A DNA stretch of 64,000 nt from Roseateles sp049532965 (lineage in GTDB: Bacteria > Pseudomonadota > Gammaproteobacteria > Burkholderiales > Burkholderiaceae_C): assembly GCF_049532965.1 (NCBI RefSeq), contig NZ_CP186694.1:4278001-4342000 (forward strand), in the 5' to 3' direction. Below the pieces are notes generated by a model that was not told the DNA's origin, searched no databases, and saw nothing but the letters and a program-made list of their open reading frames with translations. A program made the position numbers and the translations under genes. Shown here in pieces: positions 7,650 through 16,555 of the stretch. The number at the start of each line of letters is the position of its first letter. Within the stretch, counting starts at the first letter, position 1.

Positions 7650-9881
7650 CTACAGCTTCATCTCAAGCTGCAGCAGCAGCGACCGGTGGCGTTGAAACTC
7701 GGTCGACGAGAAGTCGCCGTTGTCCATAACTATCTGGCTGCCGGTCTTCTGCGGGAAGAAGTTGTTCACCGCGAGTCGCCATGACTGCAAATCGGAGACC
7801 TTCCAAAGTGCGAACGCATCGAAGGAGCGGGTGCCGATAGTCCGAAGCATCTGCAGTTGGTTGACGCGGGTCGACACGGTGGGCGTGGCTGTCCAAGACA
7901 GGCCCGTGGAGAGCGGCCAGGACGACCAGCGGTAGTCCATACCCAGGGTGGTACTCCAGGCCGGCTGCTGTTCAATGCGGTTGCCGGGGCCCGGCACGCC
8001 CAGGACCTCCGACCAATAGCGCGAGAACGCGCCCCTGAGGTTCAGGGCCTTGCTGCCCGCGAGCGCGGCAGGCAGCAGGTCGCTGGCGCGCCCCTTCACC
8101 TCCAACTCCAGCCCCGAGGCCCGTGCACGCGAGAGGTTCTCGGGTCGGGAGACCCAGCGCGGCGCCGCGGCCCAGCCCACCGATTCCTGGCGGATCACGT
8201 TACGGACGACGTCGTTGATCCGGCGATGGAAGCCGCCGATCGATACGATGCCGCCGCCAGTCAAATAGTGCTCGTACGCTAGGTCTGCACCGACAGCCAG
8301 TTCCGGCTTAAGGGCCGGATTGCCAATACGGTCTGGCGCGCCCTCGGTGTTACCACCTGAGGTTGGGTAGTTGGTGTTGATGGTAGGACGGGCCATCAAC
8401 TGATCCAGGTTGGGAGACCGGAAGGTCCGGGTCACGCTCAGCCGCAGCAGGTCCTTGTTGTCCTGGCCCAGCTTCTGCGTGAGATGGATAAGCGGCGTGA
8501 CCACTTGCGAACGGTTGCCCTGCGTCCCACCGTCTGGCGCGGAGGCACGGGTGTCGATGCGCTCAGTCCGCAGTCCCAGATTGACGTTGGTGCTCTTGCC
8601 CAGCTCCCATTCATCCTGCACAAAGGCAGCGGCCCGGTCCACCGATACGTGATACGGTCGGCCCTCGATGCTAGGCAGCAGGTCGGTCCAGGTGCCGGTG
8701 TCCAGGTCCATGAACTCCGTGCGCCGCTCCAGGCGCCGCCGCTTGTATTCGAGCTCCACGCCCACCGTCACTGTCTGAGCCTCGCCCACCAGCCGCCGCA
8801 CGCGCCCGGAACCGAGGTGCACCTGCCCCTGGTTACTGGCGCTGGTGCGACGGTCCACGGACGGGGTGCCCGCCGCGTCCACTCCGTCGAACGAGGTGCT
8901 TGTCTTCGGGCCGCCGTCCGCCGTTGACAGTCGCAGCTCTAGTTGGGTGTTGTCGTCGATCCGGCTGTCATACTGGCCGCCCAGCTTCCAGGTGCTGAAG
9001 CGCCCCCGCTGTCGGAACAGGTCCCGCACACTTTCCGGCGGGCTACCTTCCTGGAGGGTGGACGTGGAGGATTCCGCGTTGCGGAAGCTGTTCACCACGA
9101 AGAAGCCCTGGAAGGTCAGGGTCTGGTCGTCGTCGATGCGGTAGACCACCCGTGGCGACGTGTTGAAGCCATACCCCTTGGGCACGTCCTCGGCCTGCGT
9201 GGTGTATACGGACCATTCGCCATCGGCGGCATGCCGCCGCACCCGGGTGGTGGTCGATACGGGCAGGGCCCACTGGTAGACGGACACCGGCACCGAGAAG
9301 CGCCAGGCTCCCTTGCTGCCACCCAGGGTGCCGCTGGTGGTGAGGTAGGGATGGCCGCCATTGGAATTCACGCCCAGCTTAAAGCTGCGCTGCAGTTGCA
9401 GCGGCGGGTTCTTCAGGATGATGTTGAGCGTGCCTCCCATTGCCTGCGCGCCGTATTCGGCGGTGGCGGCCTTCACCACTTCGATGCGTTCCACCTGTTC
9501 GGTGCTGAGCTGGGAGAGGTTGAAACCGACCGGGGCGGGCTCACCGTTCAGCAGGATCTGGGAATACCCCACGCCGAAGCCCCGCAGTTGGACCTCGCCG
9601 TCCTGTACGCGCACGCCAGGCAGCCGACGGGCGACCGCTGCCAGGTCACTGTCGCCGAACCGTTCCAGTTCCTCCTTGCCATAGACTTGCTTGGCGACGG
9701 ACGAGCGCTTGCGCAGCTCGTCCCCTTGCGCACTCCTAGCGCGGACCTCGACCCGTTCTAGATTGGCGACCGGAGTCGCTCCCCGGTCGGGATCCGCCTC
9801 CTGCTGCGCCCATGCGGGCAGGACTAAACACGACAGGCCGCCTACCGCCGCAAGGGCCTTCTTCTTCACAGACATCATCAT
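7650..9881 (-). CDS. TonB-dependent outer-membrane receptor (peptide locus)
   Basis: 743 residues. Signal peptide MMMSVKKKALAAVGGLSCLV, cleaved after about AWA-Q. The plug domain covers about residues 45-165, with GVRVQDGEVQLRGFGVGYSQ and TLNIILKNP, and is followed by a 22-strand-type barrel. The final residues RSLLLQLEMKL are compatible with a terminal strand, although the last residue is Leu rather than Phe. No FecA-type signalling extension is visible. The start ATG follows the stop of the radical SAM gene with no gap (TGA ATG ATG ATG), so it is translationally coupled to the maturation enzymes and is the last gene of the operon. I infer that the ligand is the modified peptide or its metal complex. 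Confidence 0.9.
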   Translation of the reverse strand: MMMSVKKKALAAVGGLSCLVLPAWAQQEADPDRGATPVANLERVEVRARSAQGDELRKRSSVAKQVYGKEELERFGDSDLAAVARRLPGVRVQDGEVQLRGFGVGYSQILLNGEPAPVGFNLSQLSTEQVERIEVVKAATAEYGAQAMGGTLNIILKNPPLQLQRSFKLGVNSNGGHPYLTTSGTLGGSKGAWRFSVPVSVYQWALPVSTTTRVRRHAADGEWSVYTTQAEDVPKGYGFNTSPRVVYRIDDDQTLTFQGFFVVNSFRNAESSTSTLQEGSPPESVRDLFRQRGRFSTWKLGGQYDSRIDDNTQLELRLSTADGGPKTSTSFDGVDAAGTPSVDRRTSASNQGQVHLGSGRVRRLVGEAQTVTVGVELEYKRRRLERRTEFMDLDTGTWTDLLPSIEGRPYHVSVDRAAAFVQDEWELGKSTNVNLGLRTERIDTRASAPDGGTQGNRSQVVTPLIHLTQKLGQDNKDLLRLSVTRTFRSPNLDQLMARPTINTNYPTSGGNTEGAPDRIGNPALKPELAVGADLAYEHYLTGGGIVSIGGFHRRINDVVRNVIRQESVGWAAAPRWVSRPENLSRARASGLELEVKGRASDLLPAALAGSKALNLRGAFSRYWSEVLGVPGPGNRIEQQPAWSTTLGMDYRWSSWPLSTGLSWTATPTVSTRVNQLQMLRTIGTRSFDAFALWKVSDLQSWRLAVNNFFPQKTGSQIVMDNGDFSSTEFQRHRSLLLQLEMKL

Positions 9882-11930
9882 TCAACGGTCAGGTAGGCTG
9901 GTGGTGTACGGGCGGTCGATGCGGACTTGCTTCTGGCGCAGGGGCACGGGCGCGGAGATCGGGATGATGGTCCGTGTCTTCGCCGACGCAGCCTCGGCGC
10001 GCGCAAGGTTGTCCAGCAGCGTCTGGCGCGAACGCAGCGCAATGCTCAAGAAGTACTCGCCAGCATCCAGCACGATGCCCTCACGCACGAAGCGTTCAAG
10101 GATGGGGGTTATGCGTTCCTCACACCATCCGATAACCTTGATGATCTGGTCCTTGCGGTGCGGCTTGTGACAGAGTTCGTAGAGTTGGGCCTCGTCACCG
10201 GTCAGCAGGATTTCCCGGCGCCGGCTATGGCGGGTGTCCACGATCCGCAGCTCGCCATCAACCGCGCTCACGGTCAGCGTGGGCTCGATCTCTCGGGCGG
10301 CGATCTCCTGGACATGTTCGCGGTACCACCCCTGGAAATCTAGCCAAGCCTGGTGCACGTCAGGATCGATCCACTCCGACGGCCAAGTGTAGGAGAGGTG
10401 GCGCGGCCAGCCGTACTCCTCCAACGAGCGGGGCAGCCAGTCGAAGCCGGTCTTGAGCTGCTGCTTTTTTTCCTCCGTGAGCTCGTTATAAATGGGGCTG
10501 GCATGCGACACCACGAAGCGGGAGAGGTGGAAAATAGGCATGTGCTCCAGCAGCCGCATCACGCGGATGGTCTCCTGCACGTCGTAGAGCGTGGACTTGG
10601 GATGCTGAATGATTAGGTTCGAGGCATCGCGGGTGCCTAGCTCCGTCATGTACTTGGTCGCCGCGATGTTCTGCGCTACGGTGGTGGCCTTGCGCATGCT
10701 GGAAAGCAGCGGGTCGGAGATCGCCTCGATGCCCAGCTGCAGCGTGGTGGCGCCGCTCAGAGCAAGCTTGGTCCAGAAGGTCTCCGGCGCGTGCACCCGC
10801 AGCTCCATGAAGGCCTTTATAGTCTCCCCCCGGTCCAGCAGGGAATCTGCATAGTCCTCCGCCCAGGTGTTGGAGACTGAGTCCACAAAGGTGATGTCGG
10901 GCACGCCGTACCGTTGTGTCAGGCGGTTGACGCGCTCGGCCACCGCCTGACCGCTCAGCGAGCGGAACTCCGACGTGATGTTGGGGTTGTGGCAGAAATC
11001 GCATTTGGCGAAGCAGCCGCGCGACCCCTCCACTGGCAGGCTTACGAAGCGGGTGAGCAAGAAGCGGTAATCGTTGTCTCCAGCGCAAAGCGCGCGCAGG
11101 TCGGAGAAGTAGCTCTGGTAGTTGGGATCAGGCAGCGTGTCCATGTAGCGCTTGCCCATCCGCAGGTCGATCGGCTTCATCTGCCGGCCCACCCGGCAGA
11201 CATTGGTCAGGTTCGCAGCCTCAATCACGTCGTGTATACCGTGCGGGCTGTCGGCGTCTAGGCAGACCTGCAGGAACTCGTGCAGCGGGGCTTCTCCGCT
11301 GCCCATCACCACGTAGCCGTCCAGCCCCCAGGCCTTCAGGGCCCTCAACCCCTCGGGCAGCGAGAAGCTTGAGCCGCCGAATAGGAACACCACCGGCTTG
11401 TCCGTTAGCCGGGCGATGTGACGCGCCGCCAGGATGGAGCCGAACACCTGGCAGAAGCTGGCGGTGAAGCCGATCACGTTAATTCGGTCGCCCCGCAGGG
11501 CCGGCAGCAGCGTGGCCTCGATGTAACGCTCGGTAGCGTCGGCCAGCTCCATGACCTTACTGGGCGAGATGGGAACCAGCGTCTGCTGGGATTCGTTGGG
11601 CGTGTCCTGCCAGGGACGGTCATATCGGGCGAAGACGTCACTGAAGCCTCGCGCCGGCGGCAGGTCGTATTCGCCATGCTTGAAGGCTGAATAGCAGGTC
11701 GCGAGGAACAGCACCTCTTCGCCGACGAGCGAGTATTCCTCAAAGAAGGTACCCAGGTCTGCGCCCTCAAGGTCGTTCAGGATCTTCAGGAAGGCATGGT
11801 GGGAGTGCACCTCCAGCCGCTCTGGGAACATCGCCTCGACATACCCATGGAGATAACCGATCTGGGAGGACGGGTGGAACGGGTAGGCGAGAGGCATCGC
11901 CATGAGGTGGAGATCAACGAGCTGTGGCAT
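9882..11930 (-). CDS. B12-type radical SAM peptide maturase, copy 1
   Basis: 682 residues from the ATG at 11930. I chose this start because it aligns with the paralogue at 13455-15383 (MPQLVDLHLMAMP versus MSPHVKLHLVSMP). The frame stays open far upstream, but that part is antisense to nothing real and overlaps the HExxH gene. Residues 1-220 resemble the cobalamin-binding-like domain of RiPP maturation radical SAM proteins (PSSQIGYLHGYVE; NVIGFTASFCQVFGS; FLFGGSS). The radical SAM cluster motif is GSRGCFAKCDFCHNPN with C306, C310 and C313. The C-terminal 100 residues look like a small winged-helix, PqqD-like peptide-binding domain. No DxHxxG B12 ligand motif was seen. The reaction is unknown: cyclophane formation, C-methylation or epimerisation are possible. 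Confidence 0.85.
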   Translation of the reverse strand: MPQLVDLHLMAMPLAYPFHPSSQIGYLHGYVEAMFPERLEVHSHHAFLKILNDLEGADLGTFFEEYSLVGEEVLFLATCYSAFKHGEYDLPPARGFSDVFARYDRPWQDTPNESQQTLVPISPSKVMELADATERYIEATLLPALRGDRINVIGFTASFCQVFGSILAARHIARLTDKPVVFLFGGSSFSLPEGLRALKAWGLDGYVVMGSGEAPLHEFLQVCLDADSPHGIHDVIEAANLTNVCRVGRQMKPIDLRMGKRYMDTLPDPNYQSYFSDLRALCAGDNDYRFLLTRFVSLPVEGSRGCFAKCDFCHNPNITSEFRSLSGQAVAERVNRLTQRYGVPDITFVDSVSNTWAEDYADSLLDRGETIKAFMELRVHAPETFWTKLALSGATTLQLGIEAISDPLLSSMRKATTVAQNIAATKYMTELGTRDASNLIIQHPKSTLYDVQETIRVMRLLEHMPIFHLSRFVVSHASPIYNELTEEKKQQLKTGFDWLPRSLEEYGWPRHLSYTWPSEWIDPDVHQAWLDFQGWYREHVQEIAAREIEPTLTVSAVDGELRIVDTRHSRRREILLTGDEAQLYELCHKPHRKDQIIKVIGWCEERITPILERFVREGIVLDAGEYFLSIALRSRQTLLDNLARAEAASAKTRTIIPISAPVPLRQKQVRIDRPYTTSLPDR

Positions 11931-11989
11931 TGGGCGGCAGGATGTTGATGAAGGATGGAAGGGTGGAGCGATGCGGGGGAAGGTTCGAG

Positions 11990-13447
11990 TCAGCGGAACT
12001 CGAAGTTGCATTCCCGGAACCGATCGTTCGAGAAGGACAGGTCGGCGAGGTCCACCGTCCAGGTCGGTCGGACATCGCAGTCCAGCAGCAGTCGGTTCAG
12101 GGCCGCGGCTCGGTCGGGCGCGCGGGTGCGCATCGCCTGGAGAAAGGCGCCCATGAGCAGAATGACCTCGTCCGTGCGCCGAGCGCGCTCGAATACGTCG
12201 GTGGCGATGGCCAAGGCCTCGTCGTCCGAGTAGGCAGACCGCTCCGTCCACAGCCCGATCAATCCGCCGGTCGGGGCAAAGGCAGGGAAGATCCAGTAGC
12301 GGAAGGCCATGACGCCACCGGCTAACGGACCGGCGAGCACCTCGTCGGCACGCTGGTTCACCGAAGCGATGACAGCGTCCAGCGCGGCCGGGGAAGCCCC
12401 TTCCGCTAGGCCATGCAACGCCCGCTCCAAGTCGCCTAGCAAGGTGCGCAGCACGCCGGTTGCGGTCTGCTGCATCGCTGCGGAGGGACCGTGGATCTGC
12501 CCCTTGCGTAGCGCCTGCTCCAGCATCCAGAGATAGTAGGCCCGCAGCTGCAGCGAGCGGCGCAGGCGGACCACCGACAGCACGCTTTCGTCTAACCTCG
12601 ACAGGGCCTCCAGCCCCGCGCTGCCAAGCCAGACGTGGGCTTGGTCGGCATCCAATCGTTGCCAACCGCAGGAGGTCGCGGCGGGCAGCAGGCTGGGCAG
12701 GCCCGGGATGCAGCAGAAGCGCTGCCAGTAGCCGTCCAGCACGCCGTAGTCGTCCAGGCAGTGGAACAGGTTGCCAAGCGTGCCCGCGGAGTCCTCGTAG
12801 AAATCACGCACGCGGTCCGAAAAGGCGCGCGCAAGACGCTCCTCGCCGGCATGCTGCCAGCGCCCCGTGAATGCCTCAATGTAGAGGTCGCGCAGGTCGG
12901 CGGCGTCGGTCAATCCCAGTTCCGCCAGCGCCGTCTCCGGATGGAATGAGGCACTGGAGACCGCTTGGCGGGAAAACACCAGGTTGAGGCTGGGCGCCGC
13001 TTGGCGCAGCGCGCGTGTCACCACGATGTCCGCATACCAGTAGGCCAGCCCCTCCCCTGCCAGGTACCATTGCCGGAAGGCATTCTTGTCTGTCAAGCGG
13101 CGCTCGCCGGTCAGCCACGGTTCCATCGAGAAGACGTGGATCGCCTCGTGGGCCCATTCCACGAAGGTCTGCGCGTGCGCGGAGAGCGTGCCCAGCGGCA
13201 GCTCCAGTGCGGACAGCGGTGGGAGCGTCGCGTCGGACATCAGCATGCGCTGGGCGATCGGGTTCCAGTCCTCCACCGTCCGGCCTCGCACATGGCGACG
13301 CGTGGGGCTGGACACCGTCAGCGAGCCGAAGAGCTGCTCAAGCCCCGGGAACCCGTCGGCGTCCAGCGCGGTCCAGCGGCGAACGCCCAGGATGCCCAGC
13401 TCGCGGATGTTGAATTCGATGTCTCGCAGACGTTCAGAGATGTTCAT
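11990..13447 (-). CDS. HExxH putative peptide-modifying metalloprotein
   Basis: 485 residues. The start at 13447 lies 8 bp after the upstream radical SAM stop; an in-frame ATG at 13474 would overlap that gene. The key motif is FVEWAHEAIHVFSMEPWL with H100, E101 and H104, followed by GEGLAYWYAD with E132, a gluzincin-like HExxH-x27-E arrangement. HExxH domains of this sort occur beside or fused to radical SAM enzymes in RiPP pathways, where they modify peptides, including as 2-oxoglutarate-dependent oxygenases (from memory). The rest is alpha-helical with no other motif I recognise. No signal peptide. The neighbouring HDxxH protein has the same layout and is probably a distant paralogue. A plain metallopeptidase that trims the precursor is the alternative. 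Confidence 0.65.
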   Translation of the reverse strand: MNISERLRDIEFNIRELGILGVRRWTALDADGFPGLEQLFGSLTVSSPTRRHVRGRTVEDWNPIAQRMLMSDATLPPLSALELPLGTLSAHAQTFVEWAHEAIHVFSMEPWLTGERRLTDKNAFRQWYLAGEGLAYWYADIVVTRALRQAAPSLNLVFSRQAVSSASFHPETALAELGLTDAADLRDLYIEAFTGRWQHAGEERLARAFSDRVRDFYEDSAGTLGNLFHCLDDYGVLDGYWQRFCCIPGLPSLLPAATSCGWQRLDADQAHVWLGSAGLEALSRLDESVLSVVRLRRSLQLRAYYLWMLEQALRKGQIHGPSAAMQQTATGVLRTLLGDLERALHGLAEGASPAALDAVIASVNQRADEVLAGPLAGGVMAFRYWIFPAFAPTGGLIGLWTERSAYSDDEALAIATDVFERARRTDEVILLMGAFLQAMRTRAPDRAAALNRLLLDCDVRPTWTVDLADLSFSNDRFRECNFEFR

Positions 13448-13454
13448 TCGAGCT

Positions 13455-15383
13455 TCACAAATGCTTGAGGGCAATGACGCGACCGGTGGCGGCTACTGGC
13501 GTGCGTTCGGCCAGGCGTGAGAGGAGCATGTGCCGCGGGCGGAACGGCAGGCTCAGGGCGCGGTCCCCCATGCGCAGCACCAGTCCCTGGGCTTCTAGAC
13601 GCGTCACCGCCGCCTCGACGCCCGCCGGGTCCAGAGCCTGCTTCGTCGCGATGTCCGCCAGCTTGGGCGCCGCATGGCCTAGGGCGAGCACGCGGGCATC
13701 GATGCCAGACAGCACGATTTCCTCCGTGCCCTGGGTCGATGCGCGCAGTACCACCGTTTCGGGCTCGTCGTCCCGCAGCACCGTCAGGCTCGCGCGCGTC
13801 TGGCCGCGCGTCGATTCGAATCCGGCATGCCACTGTAGGAAGTCATCCCATCCCTGCCGGACCGGCTGCGGCAGCCACTCACGGGGATAGTGATAGGACA
13901 GGTCGCGGTTGGTGCTGCCACCCCGCATCGAGGCGGGTAGCCATTCGAAGCCACGGTTCAGGCTGCGCTGGTCGTCGGGCTCCAGTTCTAGATAGACCGG
14001 GCTGGCGAACGAGACCACGAAGTAGCTCAGCGAGAAACCGGGAAAGTGCGGCACCGCCTGGAGGATCGAGCGCGTAGTCTGAATGTCGTCATGGGTGGAC
14101 TTTGGGTGGTGCGTGATGAGGTTGGACGCGCTCTCAATGCCCAACTCGGCCAGGTACTTCACCGCCCGCAAGTTCTGCCACACCGTCGTGCCCTTACGCA
14201 TGGCCTTGAGCAGGTTCTCTGACAGCGCCTCCACGCCCAATTGCAGTTCGCTGACACCGACCCGCGCCAGCTTGGCGAAGAAGGCTTCCTCCGCATGGAC
14301 CCGCATTTCCATGAAGGCATCTAGCTGGCGACCCTGCTGATACATGTGATCCGCGTAGGCCTCCGCCCAGGAATTGCAGACGGAATCAGCGAAGAAGATC
14401 TTGCTAGTGCCATAGCGCTCAGCAAGGCCCAGCGCCCTGCGGGCGACCTCCGAGCCCTTGAGCGTCGTGAAATTGGCGGTGATGTTGGGGTTTTGGCAGA
14501 AGTCGCATTTCGCGAAACAGCCGCGTGAGCCCTCCACCGGCAGCGAGGTCAGCTTCAGCAGTCGCTGATAGAAGGCCTCCGAGCCGCTGTAGCGGCGCAG
14601 CAGGTCGAAGAAGCTGTCGTATCGGGGAGATGCCGTGTCGGCGATCTCCTCCTTTGAATACGCTAGATCGATCGGTTGTACGACACCGATGGGTGACACG
14701 TTCCGGATCTGCTGGTCGGCGATCAGCCGGACAGCATCGCCCAGCGCGGCCCCGTCCAGCCCGACTGCCGCCTGCAGCACGCGCACCAGCGGGATTTCGC
14801 CCGGGCCCTGCACTAGCAAGCCCTTGAGCTGCCATTGGTCCAGCAGGCGCTGATGCTCCGGCAGGTTGATGCTGGCACCTCCAAAGACCAGCAGCAGTGG
14901 CCCTGTCGCTTGCGCTGTCAGCCGGCGCGCCGCATAGATAGAGGCGAACAGTTGCGCGAAGGTGGTAGTGAAACCGATGACATTCAGTTCCTCCGGAGCG
15001 AGCGCGGGCAGCAGTTCCTGCGAGACGAACTGGTCCATCGCCGCACAGAGCTCGCGGATCTCCTGCGCCGAGACGCGCTTCTGCACGCGGGCCGTGGCCT
15101 CGTAGGCCGCGAACACCTGATCGAAGTCGTCCGGCTGGAAGGCGAAGGTGCAAGCGAGGAAAAACAACTCCTCGCCATACAGCCGGTGGTCGTTGAACGC
15201 CTCCCGCATATCCGCGCCCTTCCAGGTATAGAAGATGCTGAGGTGCGCCGGATAGGCACGGACCGGCACCGATGGCCCCAACTGCTTCTCTACATAACCC
15301 TGCAGATAGCCGGTCTGGGCCGACGGCTGCATGGGGTCATACACCGGCATGGAGACGAGGTGAAGCTTCACGTGCGGACTCAA
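13455..15383 (-). CDS. B12-type radical SAM peptide maturase, copy 2
   Basis: 642 residues. The start overlaps the stop of the HDxxH gene by 4 bp (ATGA). The layout is the same as copy 1: N-terminal domain with PSAQTGYLQGYVE, LNVIGFTTTFAQLFAS and LLLVFGGAS; radical SAM core with EGSRGCFAKCDFCQNPN, cysteines C289, C293 and C296; and TTHHPKST-type and LQLGVEALSENLL segments of the TIM barrel. The C-terminal domain again looks like a winged helix (EEIVLSGIDARVLALGHAAP). Two paralogous maturases in one operon suggest two modification types, or two positions, on each repeat of the precursor. They differ clearly in sequence, so this is an old duplication. Confidence 0.85.
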   Translation of the reverse strand: MSPHVKLHLVSMPVYDPMQPSAQTGYLQGYVEKQLGPSVPVRAYPAHLSIFYTWKGADMREAFNDHRLYGEELFFLACTFAFQPDDFDQVFAAYEATARVQKRVSAQEIRELCAAMDQFVSQELLPALAPEELNVIGFTTTFAQLFASIYAARRLTAQATGPLLLVFGGASINLPEHQRLLDQWQLKGLLVQGPGEIPLVRVLQAAVGLDGAALGDAVRLIADQQIRNVSPIGVVQPIDLAYSKEEIADTASPRYDSFFDLLRRYSGSEAFYQRLLKLTSLPVEGSRGCFAKCDFCQNPNITANFTTLKGSEVARRALGLAERYGTSKIFFADSVCNSWAEAYADHMYQQGRQLDAFMEMRVHAEEAFFAKLARVGVSELQLGVEALSENLLKAMRKGTTVWQNLRAVKYLAELGIESASNLITHHPKSTHDDIQTTRSILQAVPHFPGFSLSYFVVSFASPVYLELEPDDQRSLNRGFEWLPASMRGGSTNRDLSYHYPREWLPQPVRQGWDDFLQWHAGFESTRGQTRASLTVLRDDEPETVVLRASTQGTEEIVLSGIDARVLALGHAAPKLADIATKQALDPAGVEAAVTRLEAQGLVLRMGDRALSLPFRPRHMLLSRLAERTPVAATGRVIALKHL

Positions 15384-16555
15384 TTCACGATGATGAGTTG
15401 TTCGGGTGCGGCGTCGTGCCCACTCAGGCGATTCAGTGGGCTGAGCAGTCGATGGAGGTCGGCGGCGCTGCCTCCATGCCTAAGCCTTGGCAGGGCCTGC
15501 GCGATGTCATCCAACAGTTCGGGCTCTGCCGGCCATTCGTGCAGGCCGACGATCTGGTCTACATAGGCGGTCCAACTCTCCGCCGAGGTGCTGGCGGAGG
15601 ACAGCGACGCCGGTGCCGATCGCCAATGGACAAAGCGGTAGTCCGGCGTCACCGGCTGCGTAGGGACACGGCAGGTGGCTTCCGCGCCCCAAGGCTCGGG
15701 CGGAGGTGGCGACGCGGCCCGGCCGGCCATCGTGTCCCACAGCAGGACGGCCAGCGCTTCCAGGGGAGCCGCGAAGCGGGCGAGCCATCCCTCAAATGCG
15801 GCGCCGTCATCGGCGAAGGCCATCCCCCCGCGCCCTGCGCGCAGGGCGCTCCAGTGCCGGGCCAACGTGCGTTGGCGGGGGGCGATGAGCAGCTCCCGGA
15901 TCAGCCAGTCGGCCAGCGGCGCGTTGTAGATGAGGTCCTGCTCATCCACTCCATCAAAACGGCCCTCGGCATACAGTTTGAGGATGCGGTGGAAAAAGGC
16001 GGGTTCCTGCACCGTCAATGAGGGGAAGGACGCGCGATAGGCCGGTAGCCGCTCTTCGTCGTAGTTCACCGTCAGCGGGCCGCCGTGTACCCGCGAGTCG
16101 CCGCAACGCAGGGAGGCCGGCTGGACGCTCAGGTACCAGTAGTCCAGCCCCACGACGGCCACGCACTCGGTCAGCACCAGCAGGAAGCTGTGGCGCTCGA
16201 TGTCCTCCTCGGTGTCCAGGGCGGGGTCGGCCAGGGCCGGCGCCAGCTGATGGAGACAGCGGTACGACCAGCTGTGGAGGTAGTCGTGCGCCAGAGACAG
16301 AGCCTCCTTGGTCAGCAGCGGTAGGTCAAAGCTACGTTGCTCGCCGGCGAGCCAGGCGGCCAACTGCGACCGCTCGGAATAGTAGAACTCGTGCCGATGG
16401 GGATTGAAGCCGGAGACACGGCCGGTGATGCGGGCGTCCGCCCAGCGGCAGTCCACCGGCCGTTTCACCAGCCGGTAGTGAGGGTCCTTCAGAGCCCGGC
16501 GGATGGGCGGCAGGTCGAACAGCCGGTCCAGGTAGAGCGTCTGCATCTGGGTCAT
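15380..16555 (-). CDS. HDxxH paralogue of the HExxH protein
   Basis: 391 residues, coupled at both ends by 4-bp ATGA overlaps. The motif LSLAHDYLHSWSYRCLHQ gives H90, D91 and H94, and VLTECVAVVGLDYWYLS gives E130. The hydrophobic context around the Glu (ECVAVVGLDYWY versus EGLAYWYAD in the neighbour) supports common ancestry. Asp in place of the catalytic Glu argues against ordinary zinc-peptidase chemistry while keeping the metal ligands, which favours a non-proteolytic modifying role. It could also be a metal-binding partner of the HExxH protein. No signal peptide; presumably cytoplasmic. Function inferred from context only. Confidence 0.6.
   Translation of the reverse strand: MTQMQTLYLDRLFDLPPIRRALKDPHYRLVKRPVDCRWADARITGRVSGFNPHRHEFYYSERSQLAAWLAGEQRSFDLPLLTKEALSLAHDYLHSWSYRCLHQLAPALADPALDTEEDIERHSFLLVLTECVAVVGLDYWYLSVQPASLRCGDSRVHGGPLTVNYDEERLPAYRASFPSLTVQEPAFFHRILKLYAEGRFDGVDEQDLIYNAPLADWLIRELLIAPRQRTLARHWSALRAGRGGMAFADDGAAFEGWLARFAAPLEALAVLLWDTMAGRAASPPPPEPWGAEATCRVPTQPVTPDYRFVHWRSAPASLSSASTSAESWTAYVDQIVGLHEWPAEPELLDDIAQALPRLRHGGSAADLHRLLSPLNRLSGHDAAPEQLIIVN

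Noticed and set aside
9882..12665. Full 927-residue frame for radical SAM copy 1
   Set aside because: The first 245 residues overlap the HExxH gene and are Arg/Gly-rich nonsense; the paralogue fixes the start at 11930.
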